Source: Cognatishimia sp. 1_MG-2023 (GTDB lineage: Bacteria; Pseudomonadota; Alphaproteobacteria; Rhodobacterales; Rhodobacteraceae). From it: a DNA stretch of 64,000 nucleotides. Each line of letters opens with the position of its first letter. Position 1 is the first letter of the stretch. The position numbers and the translations under genes were made by a program. The stretch lies in contig NZ_JAUORX010000012.1 in assembly GCF_030548175.1 (NCBI RefSeq), positions 1-64,000 on the forward strand, in the 5' to 3' direction. Below are positions 27,378-36,781 of this stretch, in pieces. The notes under the pieces were generated by a model. That model was not told where the DNA came from. It saw only the letters and a list, made by a program, of their open reading frames with translations, and searched no databases.

Positions 27378-29182
27378 GGGGTGGTTTGGTCATATTAGCA
27401 CTGTTGTGCTTAGGGGCGGCTGGCTTGGCTGCAATTGTTGGAGCACCTGCGGTTGCGAATACAATCAGTTACTTCTTGATTGTTGTGGTGCTGGTTACCG
27501 GTCTTGGCATTTATGTGGGGAACACGGGTATTGTCAGCTTTGGACACCCCAGTTTTATGGGCATTGGTGCCTATCTCACCGCCATTCTGGTGATGCCAGA
27601 CGCCCGCAAAGGGGCATTGTTTCCGAACCTGCCAGATGTCTTAGCAGGCATTAGTTTGCATCCGCTGGTGGGGCTTTTGGTGGCCGCTGTCTTTGTGGGG
27701 CTTGTCGGTTTGATACTTGGCATGGCTTTGTCTCGGCTCAACGGGGCCTCTGCAACTATCGCGACATTGGGTGTTTTGATTGTTGTGCATAGCCTTATGG
27801 TTGGCGGCACGACATTTACCCGCGGGGCGCAGGCTGTTTATGGTGTGCCGAAAGTGGTCACGCCCTTTTATGCCGCGCTTGCGGCGACGGCTGTGATTAT
27901 TCTGGCCAATTGGTTCAAATTCAGCAAATGGGGACTGTTGGCACGGGCAGGGCGCGAGGATGAGGCGGCTGCCTCTGCCTCGGGCATTTCGATTTTTCTG
28001 AGCAGGACACTTGCCTTTTCGGTCAGTACATTTGTCATGGCTTTGGGCGGCGGTTTGTTTGCCTTGCAAATTGGCGTCTTTTCCCCGTCAGAGTTTTATT
28101 TCGGAATTACGTTCTCATTGCTTGCGATGTTGATTGTCGGTGGGGCCAACAGCACGACGGGCGCGGTTTCTGGCGCATTGTTGATCACTTTGTTGACCGA
28201 AGTTTTACGTCGGGTGGAACCGGGGTTTGAGCTGGGCGGCATCAGCGTGCCAGCCTTGTTTGGCTTGACGACCATTGGGACAAGTCTGGCGTTGATTGCG
28301 ACGTTGTATCTGCGCCCTGAGGGTTTATTCGGCGCCAGCGAGTTGGATGATGTTTTACCGTTCAAAAAACACCGCGTTGCGCAAACCTATCCTGCGTCAG
28401 AGGTTACGAAGGCGACCGAAGGCGCGCTGGCGGTGCGTAACCTGACCAAGACCTATGGTGGTGTGACTGCGGTAAGTGATGCCACGTTAGAGTTAAAACG
28501 CGGTGAGATTTTGGGGCTTATTGGTCCGAACGGATCAGGGAAATCGACCTTTTTATCCTGTGCCTCTGGTGTGCAACGGTTTGATCGTGGCGAGGTTGCT
28601 ATTGGTGACAAAACCATGCCTCAGGCCAAACCGAATGCCTTTGCCCATGCAGGGGTAGGGCGCACGTTTCAGAACATCCGCTTGTTTGGCCGTCTGAGCG
28701 TTGAAGAAAACGTGGCTGCTGCCATGGCCGCTGTTCCAAGCAATCGTGCGCGTCAGGTGCATGAGGTGCTGGCTCGGGTGAACCTAGAGGATCTGGCGAC
28801 CCGCACGGCGGATACCCTGTCTTATGGCCAGCAACGGCGGCTAGAGATTGCCCGGGCTCTGGCCATTGATCCTGCGTTTTTGCTGTTGGACGAGCCGGCG
28901 GCGGGGATGAACGACACGGAAACAGCGGAGCTTGCTGGGATTATTGCATCGCTGCGGAACATCGAAGGGCTGGGGATTCTGATCGTTGACCACGATTTGC
29001 CCATGATCCTGAAGCTGTCGGACAGGATCGCTGTCTTGAACGAAGGGCGGTTGATCGCCGTCGAAACGCCAGAAGAGATCAAGCGAAACCCAGAAGTGGC
29101 GCAAGCTTATTTTGGGGAGCGAAGAAATACCGGGGCGGACAATCAGACTCCGGAATTCCAACCAACAACTGTGGAGACTTAA
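27374..29182 (+). CDS. Liv-type ABC importer, permease-ATPase fusion (LivM-LivG)
   Basis: 602-residue fusion. Residues 1-310 are a LivM-type permease (SFGHPSFMGIGAYLTAIL, then AGREDEAAASASGI docking loop); residues about 345-595 are a LivG-type ATPase with Walker A GPNGSGKST, signature LSYGQQRRLEIARAL and Walker B FLLLDEPAAGMND. In most bacteria these are separate genes; the fusion is a known but less common form. With binding protein, LivF and LivH downstream it makes a complete hydrophobic amino-acid/amide-type importer. Confidence 0.93.
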   Translation: MRGGLVILALLCLGAAGLAAIVGAPAVANTISYFLIVVVLVTGLGIYVGNTGIVSFGHPSFMGIGAYLTAILVMPDARKGALFPNLPDVLAGISLHPLVGLLVAAVFVGLVGLILGMALSRLNGASATIATLGVLIVVHSLMVGGTTFTRGAQAVYGVPKVVTPFYAALAATAVIILANWFKFSKWGLLARAGREDEAAASASGISIFLSRTLAFSVSTFVMALGGGLFALQIGVFSPSEFYFGITFSLLAMLIVGGANSTTGAVSGALLITLLTEVLRRVEPGFELGGISVPALFGLTTIGTSLALIATLYLRPEGLFGASELDDVLPFKKHRVAQTYPASEVTKATEGALAVRNLTKTYGGVTAVSDATLELKRGEILGLIGPNGSGKSTFLSCASGVQRFDRGEVAIGDKTMPQAKPNAFAHAGVGRTFQNIRLFGRLSVEENVAAAMAAVPSNRARQVHEVLARVNLEDLATRTADTLSYGQQRRLEIARALAIDPAFLLLDEPAAGMNDTETAELAGIIASLRNIEGLGILIVDHDLPMILKLSDRIAVLNEGRLIAVETPEEIKRNPEVAQAYFGERRNTGADNQTPEFQPTTVET

Positions 29183-29186
29183 TGCA

Positions 29187-30359
29187 ATGAAACTTTTCCA
29201 AAAGAACAATAGGGCGGCCGCTGCTCTTGCGACTGTTGCAATGATCGGTACGCCTGCTTTGGCGCAGGATAACGATTTGAAGATCGGCTTTGCGGTTTCT
29301 CTGACCGGATACCTTGCGCCATATGATACGCCAACGGTGGAAGGCGCGCAGATTGCCATTAAAGAACTGAATGAAAATGGCGGTGCGGCTGGTCAGTTTG
29401 CGATTGAAGCTATGGTGCGCGACGTGCGCTCTGACACGGTTCAAACCTCAATTGTGGTTCAGGAACTGATTGATGCCGGCGCAGATGTGATTGTGCTGCC
29501 GTGTGATGATGATCCGGCGATTGCGGGCGGATTGGTTGCTCAGGACGCAGGTATTCCGATGTTTTCGACCTGCGCGACGAACGCAAGTTTGACAGCGGCG
29601 ATCGGTGATTTTTACTTTGTGAACTATGTGGCCGACATCGTGCAGGGCGCGACATTGGCGCAGTTTGCACGTGAAGAGGGGCTGTCTAATGCGTACCTCC
29701 TAGTGTCGCCTGAAACGACATATACCGGCAATCTGCCTCTGTACTTTGGGGAAGTTTTTGAAACGCTGGGCGGCTCTGTTGTGGACACAGGGACCTATTC
29801 ATTTGGTCAGCAGGATTTCTCTGCTGAAGTGACGCAGATTGCATCGCTGAACCCACAGCCTGATGTGATTATGACCTCTGCTTACGAGCCGGACTTTCCT
29901 GCGTTTCTTCGCCAACTGCGGGCTGCGGGTGTGACAGCTGCGGTATACGGAAGTGATGGGATCGACAGCCCGACAACATCTGGACTGGGTGATGTGTCTG
30001 AAGGTGTTGTGTTCACAAACGCGGGTTTCCCGGTTGAAGGTACGCGCCTGGCTGCGTTTTTTGATGCTTATGCCGCACATTATGACAGACCGTTGTCCAA
30101 CAGCTTTGCGGCAACCGGATATGACATGATGCTGGTGATTTCCGAAGCGATCCGCGTTGCGGGTGGAACAGACGGTGCCGCGTTGCGTGATGCGATTGCC
30201 AACACAGATGGGTTGGAAGTTTCAACCGGTGAGATCAGCTATCTTGATCGAAATCGCGTACCTGCACGCTCTGTTTCGCTGAACCGGATCACGGGTGGTG
30301 CAATCACGCATGTGGATACACGTGTGATTGCAAGCGACCTTTTGCCGGAAAGCAAATAA
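29187..30359 (+). CDS. Liv-type ABC substrate-binding protein
   Basis: 390 residues from the ATG at 29187, five bases after the fusion gene's stop, with a GGAG site; the longer open frame is rejected. Sec-type signal peptide (basic start, AAALATVAMIGTPALAQ). The mature part is a type I periplasmic binding fold: LKIGFAVSLTGYLAPYD, GAQIAIKELNENGG, then DADVIVLPCDDDP-like ligand loops. Family ligands include branched amino acids, amides and urea; given pxpA in front, oxoproline or a cyclic amide is a fair guess only. Confidence 0.91.
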   Translation: MKLFQKNNRAAAALATVAMIGTPALAQDNDLKIGFAVSLTGYLAPYDTPTVEGAQIAIKELNENGGAAGQFAIEAMVRDVRSDTVQTSIVVQELIDAGADVIVLPCDDDPAIAGGLVAQDAGIPMFSTCATNASLTAAIGDFYFVNYVADIVQGATLAQFAREEGLSNAYLLVSPETTYTGNLPLYFGEVFETLGGSVVDTGTYSFGQQDFSAEVTQIASLNPQPDVIMTSAYEPDFPAFLRQLRAAGVTAAVYGSDGIDSPTTSGLGDVSEGVVFTNAGFPVEGTRLAAFFDAYAAHYDRPLSNSFAATGYDMMLVISEAIRVAGGTDGAALRDAIANTDGLEVSTGEISYLDRNRVPARSVSLNRITGGAITHVDTRVIASDLLPESK

Positions 30360-31094
30360 GTGTCCGCGTCAGAAAAACACACGACCGATCCCGCGCTTGA
30401 ATTGCGCGGGGTCACCATCAGTTACGGAGCTATCCGTGCTGCGCGGTCTGTGGATTTAACAGTCGGAGCTGGAGAGATTGTTACGCTTATCGGACCCAAC
30501 GGCGCGGGAAAAAGTTCTACGCTGATGGGAACGGTGGGGTTGGCCCCTCGGGGGGGAGCCGTATTGATGTATGGCGAGGATGTTTCAAATGCCTCGACAG
30601 AACAATTGGTCCGTAAGGGATTGACCCTGAGTCCTGAAGGCCGGCGCATTTTCGGCAATCTCAGCGTCGCTGAAAACTTGCGTTTGGGTGGTGCAACGGC
30701 ACGGAAGACGGCGGGTGAAACCGAAGAGCGATTGCTGGATGCCTTTCCGAAATTGCGGGCGCGTTATGGGCAGCAAGCGGGTACGCTATCGGGTGGCGAA
30801 CAGCAGATGTTGGCGATTGCCCGTGCGTTGATGTCAAACCCATCCATTGTGCTGTTGGATGAGCCGTCGCTGGGATTGGCGCCGAAGATCGTGGACACGA
30901 TATTTGAAACGATTGAGCAACTGCGCACTTGGAAAATTTCGGTGTTGTTGGTTGAGCAAGATATCGAACGCGCCCTTGAGGTGTCGGATCGCGGTTATGT
31001 CATGAGCCATGGTGAAATTCAGATGACGGGTACGTCTAACGAATTACTGACAAACGCAAATCTCAAAGAGATGTTTTTTGGAGAAAACGCATGA
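30360..31094 (+). CDS. Liv-type ABC ATPase, LivF type
   Basis: 244-residue ATPase starting at GTG directly after the binding-protein stop. Walker A GPNGAGKSS, signature LSGGEQQMLAIARAL, Walker B IVLLDEPSLGLAP. The LivF subclass is shown by the SPEGRRIFGNLSVAENLRLG Q-loop region. It ends in a four-base overlap with the LivH gene. Confidence 0.92.
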   Translation: MSASEKHTTDPALELRGVTISYGAIRAARSVDLTVGAGEIVTLIGPNGAGKSSTLMGTVGLAPRGGAVLMYGEDVSNASTEQLVRKGLTLSPEGRRIFGNLSVAENLRLGGATARKTAGETEERLLDAFPKLRARYGQQAGTLSGGEQQMLAIARALMSNPSIVLLDEPSLGLAPKIVDTIFETIEQLRTWKISVLLVEQDIERALEVSDRGYVMSHGEIQMTGTSNELLTNANLKEMFFGENA

Positions 31095-31981
31095 GCGAAC
31101 TCGTTGCGCAGCAAGTCCTGAATGCCTTGGCTTTGGGCGGTGTCTATGCCTTGTTGGGCTTGGGGCTGGCTATGGTGTTTTCCGTATTAGGGATGATCAA
31201 CTTTGCTCATGGCGAGTTGATGACCTTTACGGGATACGCTTTGATCTTTCTGTCCGCCACTTTGGGTTGGCCTTTCTTTTTGGCTGTTTTTGCGGCTTTT
31301 GCGGTGGCTGCGGCAAGCGCTGCCTTGATCGAACGTGTCGCGTTTCGGCCTGTGCGGGGGGCCTCTTTGACAACGATGTTGCTGACCACTTTTGCGATCA
31401 GTTCAATTTTACACGTTGTGTTCCAGAACTTTATCTCACCGCGTCCGATTGCTGTGGCCATCCCTGACTGGCTGACTTCGACAGCGCAGTTTTCTGGGCT
31501 GCGGATTGGGATGCTGCAATGTATTTCATTGGGGGTCACTGTTGTGGCCTTGATTGGATTGACGGTGTTTTTACGGTTCTCCATCACAGGGTTGGCGATG
31601 CGTGCGGCGGCTCAGGATTTTTCGATCACGCGGTTGATGGGGATCCCTGCGAACCGGGTGATTGTGACCGCCTTTGCGATTTCGGGCCTATTGGCGGGGC
31701 TCTCTGGGTTTCTGTGGGTCGCTCAACGTGGATCTGTTGATCCTTTGATGGGGTTTGTACCGGTTCTCAAAGCCTTTATCGCGGTTGTTCTGGGAGGGCT
31801 TGGTAGCCTGCCGGGCGCAGTATTGGGCGGCTTTTTACTTGGATTTCTTGAAGTATTGCTGCGTGCGATGCTGCCAAGCGAGTTACTGCCGTTCCGTGAT
31901 GCGATTTCTTTGTCGATCATCATCACCATATTGGTTCTACGTCCGAATGGCCTGTTGGGACGTGCCGAAGCGGTTCGATAA
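31091..31981 (+). CDS. Liv-type ABC permease, LivH type
   Basis: 296-residue inner-membrane permease with eight hydrophobic segments and typical LivH features: GGVYALLGLGLAMVFSVLGMINFAHGE at the N-terminus (residues 13-39) and AVVLGGLGSLPGAVLGG near residue 235. Last gene of the pxpA operon, followed by a strong terminator. Confidence 0.92.
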   Translation: MSELVAQQVLNALALGGVYALLGLGLAMVFSVLGMINFAHGELMTFTGYALIFLSATLGWPFFLAVFAAFAVAAASAALIERVAFRPVRGASLTTMLLTTFAISSILHVVFQNFISPRPIAVAIPDWLTSTAQFSGLRIGMLQCISLGVTVVALIGLTVFLRFSITGLAMRAAAQDFSITRLMGIPANRVIVTAFAISGLLAGLSGFLWVAQRGSVDPLMGFVPVLKAFIAVVLGGLGSLPGAVLGGFLLGFLEVLLRAMLPSELLPFRDAISLSIIITILVLRPNGLLGRAEAVR

Positions 31982-32027
31982 AGTATGCCGATACAATGAG
32001 GCTGCTTGAGAATGCCCAAATGTAAGT

Positions 32028-32060
32028 AAGGCGGGTCGTAATGGAATTGCGACCCGCCTT
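32028..32060. terminator. Strong bidirectional terminator
   Basis: Perfect 11-bp arms AAGGCGGGTCG (32028-32038) and CGACCCGCCTT (32050-32060) with an 11-base loop, followed by CTTTC on the plus strand, between convergent livH and the M20 hydrolase. Confidence 0.85.
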
Positions 32061-32088
32061 CTTTCGTCAGACTGTGCCTGTGGTGCCT

Positions 32089-33336
32089 TTAAGCGTTTGC
32101 GCGTTGTAGCACTGCGTTCAAAAGCACATTCACGCCGGGCATCGTATATCCCGGTTCAATGTGTTCATTTTCGTTGTGGGTGATGCCGTCTTTGCAAGGG
32201 GTAAAGATCATTGCTGTCGGCGCGATGGTTGCCAGATGATATGCGTCATGGCCTGCGGCGCTTAGGATGTCTTGGTGGGAAATGCCCAGATCAACTGCGG
32301 TGGACCGGATAAGGTGGATCAATTCCGGGTCAAAGGCCACATCCCCAAATGACCATTCCTTGAGAACTTCGATGTCGACATTGGCTTGTTTTGCGGCAAT
32401 CGGAATGAGGCCGAGTGCTTTTTGATACATCTCTGCGGCTTTGGCCGCATTTGGGTGACGGACATCAATTGTGACTTCGGCATGATCCGCGATGATGCCG
32501 TATTCGTTTGGCGAAACGTCAATGCGCGCACAGGTAGTGCGGCCGTCTGGTTCATAGTCCCAGCCGATTTCATTCACTTTGGCAATGATGACCGCAGCTC
32601 CAACAAGTGCATCTTTGCGCTTCTTCATTGGGGTTGGGCCAGAATGGGCATGTTCGCCTTTGATCACAACCTGCGCCCCAAAGGAGGTAAAGCCGCCTGT
32701 GACCACACCAACATGAATTCCCTCAGCGTCTAAAATGGAACCTTGTTCAATGTGCAGTTCGAAATAGGCATCAATCTCTTTGTTCTTTCGATCTGCGGTG
32801 CCTGCATATCCAATCCGCTGCAGTTCCTCGCCAAAAAGGGCACCGTTTTTATCGGTTTGGGCCAGCACCCAGTCAATTGGGTGGATTCCTGCAAAGGCGC
32901 CGGCGCCCATCATTGGGGGTTGAAACCGAACACCTTCTTCGTTGGTCCAGCAGACGGCCTCGATTGAGCGTCTGGTTTCAATGCCATGATCATTCAGGGT
33001 GCGAATGACTTCTAAGCCGGATAACACGCCTAAAATGCCGTCATACTTTCCGCCTGCAATCTGGGTATCAAGATGGCTGCCGACAAGAATGGGCGCAAGC
33101 GTGGGATCGGTGCCTTCGCGTCTGGCAAAGATATTGCCGACTGGGTCGGTCGTAACTGTACACCTAGCGTCTTGGCTCCAGCGTATGAACTGATCGCGCA
33201 TTTCTTTGTCATCATCGCTTAGGGTCAACCGGCTAAGGCCAACAGTTTTGCCCGGACCAATTGACGCCGAAACCATCAGTGTTTCCCAAAGCCGATCCAT
33301 GTTGATTTCAAGCGTATTGGATTTTTTCGAAGGCAT
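32089..33336 (-). CDS. M20-family N-carbamoyl-amino-acid hydrolase (AmaB/hydantoinase-carbamoylase type)
   Basis: 415-residue zinc-dependent amidase. The hydantoinase/carbamoylase subfamily is identified by GSHLDTQIAGGKYDGILG near residue 82, CWTNEEGVRF near residue 128 and FELHIEQGSILD near residue 190, with the final ligand His in ITHNENEHI. Family reactions are N-carbamoyl amino acid, ureidoglycolate, allantoate and beta-ureidopropionate hydrolysis; the sequence does not separate them. It stands alone, convergent with the Liv operon and divergent from a LysR gene. Confidence 0.88.
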   Translation of the reverse strand: MPSKKSNTLEINMDRLWETLMVSASIGPGKTVGLSRLTLSDDDKEMRDQFIRWSQDARCTVTTDPVGNIFARREGTDPTLAPILVGSHLDTQIAGGKYDGILGVLSGLEVIRTLNDHGIETRRSIEAVCWTNEEGVRFQPPMMGAGAFAGIHPIDWVLAQTDKNGALFGEELQRIGYAGTADRKNKEIDAYFELHIEQGSILDAEGIHVGVVTGGFTSFGAQVVIKGEHAHSGPTPMKKRKDALVGAAVIIAKVNEIGWDYEPDGRTTCARIDVSPNEYGIIADHAEVTIDVRHPNAAKAAEMYQKALGLIPIAAKQANVDIEVLKEWSFGDVAFDPELIHLIRSTAVDLGISHQDILSAAGHDAYHLATIAPTAMIFTPCKDGITHNENEHIEPGYTMPGVNVLLNAVLQRANA

Positions 33337-33434
33337 GATAACTCCCGTTGCAATGTCTTTTGGCCAATTGAAATTGGCCCCTGCTTATCTCAGGAGTAAC
33401 AAAGGGTGACGTAGAAAGGTATTTTGATGTAACA

Positions 33435-33450
33435 ATCTTTAGTTAGAGAT
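33435..33450. promoter_or_regulatory. Candidate LysR operator
   Basis: Near-perfect 16-bp palindrome ATCT-t-TA-gt-TA-g-AGAT, 20 bases before the LysR start codon and in the divergent gap with the M20 hydrolase. Confidence 0.35.
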
Positions 33451-33469
33451 TAATCAAAGTGGGAACGAC

Positions 33470-34411
33470 ATGGCACTTCCATCCATCAACAACGTAGATT
33501 TGAAATTGCTGGACGTGTTTCGGACGATTGCGCGGTGCGGCGGTTTTTCTTTGGCGCAGGCTGAGTTGAACGTCAGCCAAGCGACAATCAGTATCCATGT
33601 TAAAAACTTAGAGACCAGATTGGGTCTGACGCTGTGTCAACGTGGACGAAGTGGATTTGCTCTGACCGAAGATGGTCAGCGGGTTTATGATGCGTCAAAT
33701 GCTTTGTTTAATCACATCGAGGATTTTCGCAGCCTTGTTTTAGGATATGAGCAACTGGTTGGGGAGTTGCAGATTGCAATGATCGACAATTCTGTTTTTC
33801 ATCCCCGATTTCAGCTTGGCAATGTGATAAAACGCTTTGGTGAACTGGATCATCAGGTTGATATTACCGTACATGTGGGCCCGCCCAATCAGTTGGAAAC
33901 TATGGTTCTCAGCGGTCAGGCGCATATTGGGGTGGGTTATTTTCCGCGGCGTATTTCGCAGCTGGATTACGAACCGCTTTATATGTCCGAAATGCGATTG
34001 TTCTGCGGGCAAGGGCATCCCTTGTTTGAAAAAGAGGGCAAAGACATCACGGTGCAAGATGTTGAAATGTATCCGCATGCACAGCGTGGATATGTGTCAT
34101 TTGACCAGCTTCCTGAGAACGAGCGGTCTTTTACATATTCGGCCAGAGCGCCCAACATTGAAGGTTTGGCGCATCTGGTATTATCGGGCCAATATCTTGC
34201 CTTTTTGCCTATTCACTATGCAGAAACATTTGTGGAGCAGGGCAAAGTGCGCGCGCTTATGACCGAAGAATATGGTTATGTGTCTTGTTATGAAATCATC
34301 CGCCGAAAGTCGGCAGCACGGACCCCTGCTGAGAAGAAGTTTCATGAATTGCTTATGTTGGAGTCCCGCGAGTTGGACCTGGTGACGGGTGATCCAAGCA
34401 CAATGCGATAG
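33470..34411 (+). CDS. LysR-family regulator
   Basis: 313-residue LysR protein (DNA-binding domain about residues 8-66: DVFRTIARCGGFSLAQAELNV, SQATISIHVKNLETRLG). Paralogous to the protein at 50060-50962, sharing the helix-turn-helix layout and CQRG/CNRG-xxGF-LTEDG. It is divergent from the M20 hydrolase and precedes the nitrile/amide block in the same direction by 248 bases, so it could regulate either. Confidence 0.9.
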   Translation: MALPSINNVDLKLLDVFRTIARCGGFSLAQAELNVSQATISIHVKNLETRLGLTLCQRGRSGFALTEDGQRVYDASNALFNHIEDFRSLVLGYEQLVGELQIAMIDNSVFHPRFQLGNVIKRFGELDHQVDITVHVGPPNQLETMVLSGQAHIGVGYFPRRISQLDYEPLYMSEMRLFCGQGHPLFEKEGKDITVQDVEMYPHAQRGYVSFDQLPENERSFTYSARAPNIEGLAHLVLSGQYLAFLPIHYAETFVEQGKVRALMTEEYGYVSCYEIIRRKSAARTPAEKKFHELLMLESRELDLVTGDPSTMR

Positions 34412-34418
34412 GTAAAGT

Positions 34419-34439
34419 GCCATTCTGCAAGGCAATGGC
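34419..34439 (+). terminator. Weak hairpin after LysR gene
   Basis: 6-bp arms GCCATT (34419-34424) and AATGGC (34434-34439), followed by an A/T-rich stretch. May end the LysR message before the transporter promoter. Confidence 0.4.
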
Positions 34440-34515
34440 TAATTAATATACGCTTCTGCTCATTACATAGATAATTATCTAATTAAATATTATTATATTT
34501 AGATATTTCGATCAT
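34440..34515 (+). promoter_or_regulatory. A/T-rich promoter region of nitrile/amide operon
   Basis: About 75 bases almost free of G and C (TAATTAATATA..., ATTATCTAATTAAATATTA) lie upstream of the binding-protein gene. This is far more A/T-rich than anything nearby and is a likely promoter with UP-element or nucleoid-protein binding. Exact -35/-10 boxes cannot be set by eye. Confidence 0.4.
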
Positions 34516-34659
34516 AGTTTGTCTGCCAATCTTTGAGACAAGCGGCGCCGATCTGTGTCGGTGTGTCGGAAGCTGCATCCGAAAGAATAAGTCGGAGCAG
34601 CGTTAACTGCCGCGTCAATGAAAACAGACTTCGAGGTCTGCATACATGGGAGTATGAAT

Positions 34660-35985
34660 ATGACGGAAAATTCAAAAACTAATAAATTGGCTTCGCGCCG
34701 TGGATTCCTGAAAACTGCAGGATTAGGGTCTATTGGTGGCGTTGCGGCTGCAAGTTTGGGTACTGCGGCTTCTGCTCAGTCGGGTGAGCCGATTGTTATC
34801 GGTGGCCCTATTCAGATGACTGGTGGCGGTGCTGCGGATGGCATCGAATTTAAGCAAGGCCTTGAGATGGCGGCTGAGGAAATCAATGCGGCTGGCGGTA
34901 TTTTGGGGCGTCCTGTTAAGATCGTTGTGGCTGATACGGAATCTGGCGGCGACGACAAAATCACCAGTGCAGGCCAACGCCTGATTGACCGCGACGGCGC
35001 AAGCGCCTTGATCACGGGTTATAACTTTGGCTCTCAGGTGGCGTTGCAGAACGTGGCGGCGGACGCGTCCGTTATCTATATGCATGCTGACACCGCACGT
35101 GCGCATACATCGCTGGTTGGTGGCGACCCAGAAAAATACTGGTCGTCGTTCATGTATTGCCCATCCGAAGTGTTCTATGGCTTTGCCTATTTGAACTTTA
35201 TCAAGAACCTCGAAGAAACAGGCCAATTTACCGGTGCGAATAAAAAGATCGCTTTGGTGACAGGTCCGATTCAGTACTCCATCAACATTGCCAATTCGAT
35301 CAAAGAAGAAGCGGCGAAGTATGGGTATGAAATTTCGTTGTACGAGACAGTTGAGGCACCAACAAATGATTGGGGCCCAACTCTGGCGAAAATTCGCGAA
35401 GATGAGCCGGGCTTTATTGTGATTACGCACTTCTTCCCTGGCGACCAAGCGCAATTCATGAAGCAGTTCCTGACAAATCCGACCAACTCTTTGGTCTATT
35501 TGCAATACGGTGCGTCTTTGGCGGCGTTCCGTGACATCGCCGAAGAGGCTTCGGAAGATGTGCTGTATGCGACAAACATCGGTGTTTTGTCTGGTGATGT
35601 TGGCACTGATTTCACCGCACGGTATCTTGCGAAATATGGTGAAAAAGCATCGGCAAATGGTGGGGCGCAAACCTATGAAGCGCTGCATATGTTTGCCCAG
35701 GCTGCGGCAATGGCCGGCGGTGTTGGTGAAGCATATGATGATGTGCAGAACAAGAAAATCGCTGATCGTTTGCGGACTATGATCTATCGTGGCCCAACGG
35801 GAACAATCCGGTTTAACCCGGAAACCCAGCAGGCATATTCCTATCCGGTTGAAACGAATGACCCGTCTTTGGGCATGTCTCATATCTTTAGCCAGATCGA
35901 GAAAAAGGAAGAAAACGGCAAGATCATTTCACCTACGCCATATGGTGTGACCGAGTTCCGGACGCCCAAATGGATTAAGTCATAA
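34660..35985 (+). CDS. Liv/urea/amide-type ABC substrate-binding protein
   Basis: 441 residues from the ATG at 34660, which has GGGAG seven bases upstream. Tat signal (SRRGFLKTAGLGSIGG, cleavage near ASAQ). Type I periplasmic fold: IVIGGPIQMTGGGAADGIEF, AAEEINAAGGILGRPVKIV, then DRDGASALITGYNFGSQ. This resembles the amide/urea-binding subgroup more than classical LivJ. As first gene of a cluster ending in amidase and nitrile hydratase it probably binds a nitrile, amide or related small molecule (inference). Confidence 0.9.
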   Translation: MTENSKTNKLASRRGFLKTAGLGSIGGVAAASLGTAASAQSGEPIVIGGPIQMTGGGAADGIEFKQGLEMAAEEINAAGGILGRPVKIVVADTESGGDDKITSAGQRLIDRDGASALITGYNFGSQVALQNVAADASVIYMHADTARAHTSLVGGDPEKYWSSFMYCPSEVFYGFAYLNFIKNLEETGQFTGANKKIALVTGPIQYSINIANSIKEEAAKYGYEISLYETVEAPTNDWGPTLAKIREDEPGFIVITHFFPGDQAQFMKQFLTNPTNSLVYLQYGASLAAFRDIAEEASEDVLYATNIGVLSGDVGTDFTARYLAKYGEKASANGGAQTYEALHMFAQAAAMAGGVGEAYDDVQNKKIADRLRTMIYRGPTGTIRFNPETQQAYSYPVETNDPSLGMSHIFSQIEKKEENGKIISPTPYGVTEFRTPKWIKS

Positions 35986-36004
35986 TACGGGTGAAAGACT
36001 AAAA

Positions 36005-36781
36005 ATGGACAATCCCGCCCCACATATCCTTGAATGTCGACAGGTTGAACGGCGCTACGGTGCGTTGGCTGCTGTTGATGGCATTGACCTCAAAGTATCC
36101 GCTGGTGAAACCATCGGCATTGGAGGACCAAACGGGGCGGGAAAAACGACCTTTTTTGATCTGATATCAGGCTTGACCGCCGTTAGTGGTGGTCAGGTTC
36201 TATACAACGGTAAGAGCATTACGGGCGTGCCGCCACATAAGTTGTTTCATATGGGCATGGCGCGAACCTTTCAGGTGACTGACGGTTTCGGCAGCCTGAC
36301 GGTTTTGCAAAATATTATGGCCTCTGTCGTAAATGGCAGTGGAAAATCGCGACCCGGTTTGCGATTGACCCGGGCCCACCGTGATAAGTCGATGGCCGTT
36401 CTAGAAGATTACAATCTGGCACATTTAGCAGGGGATCTGGTATCAGATATATCTGCTTTGGATCGCAAAAAGCTGATGGTCGCGACTGCAGTGGTGCATG
36501 ATCCGCAGATATTGCTGCTGGACGAACCAGTGGGTGGTTTGGTGCCCGCAGAAATTGATGAATTTATCGAGCTAATGTTCAGCCTACGCAAGCGTGGCAT
36601 TTCAATTGTGTTTATCGAGCATGTGATGCGCTTTCTTATGACGGTCGCAGACAGGGCGCTGATCATGCATCAAGGTAAGCTGATTTATGATGGGACACCG
36701 CAGGGTATCGCCAGCGATCCAACAGTGAAATCTGTTTACTTAGGATCCGAAGCTGACGCGATTGCAGGAGGTGCAGCATGA
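36005..36781 (+). CDS. Liv-type ABC ATPase, LivG type
   Basis: 258-residue ATPase: Walker A GPNGAGKTT near residue 40, Walker B ILLLDEPVGGLVP. The expected LSGGQ signature is altered to a DISALDRKKLMVATAV segment, i.e. the usual S-G-G-Q is not recognisable; this drift occurs in some LivG-like subunits, where the partner supplies a good signature. It follows the binding-protein gene by 19 bases and overlaps LivF by four. Confidence 0.9.
   Translation: MDNPAPHILECRQVERRYGALAAVDGIDLKVSAGETIGIGGPNGAGKTTFFDLISGLTAVSGGQVLYNGKSITGVPPHKLFHMGMARTFQVTDGFGSLTVLQNIMASVVNGSGKSRPGLRLTRAHRDKSMAVLEDYNLAHLAGDLVSDISALDRKKLMVATAVVHDPQILLLDEPVGGLVPAEIDEFIELMFSLRKRGISIVFIEHVMRFLMTVADRALIMHQGKLIYDGTPQGIASDPTVKSVYLGSEADAIAGGAA

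Noticed and set aside
34723-35883. 386-codon open frame on the minus strand across the Liv binding-protein gene
   Set aside because: It is antisense to a gene with a Tat signal and clear binding-protein motifs, and its translation has no recognisable domain.
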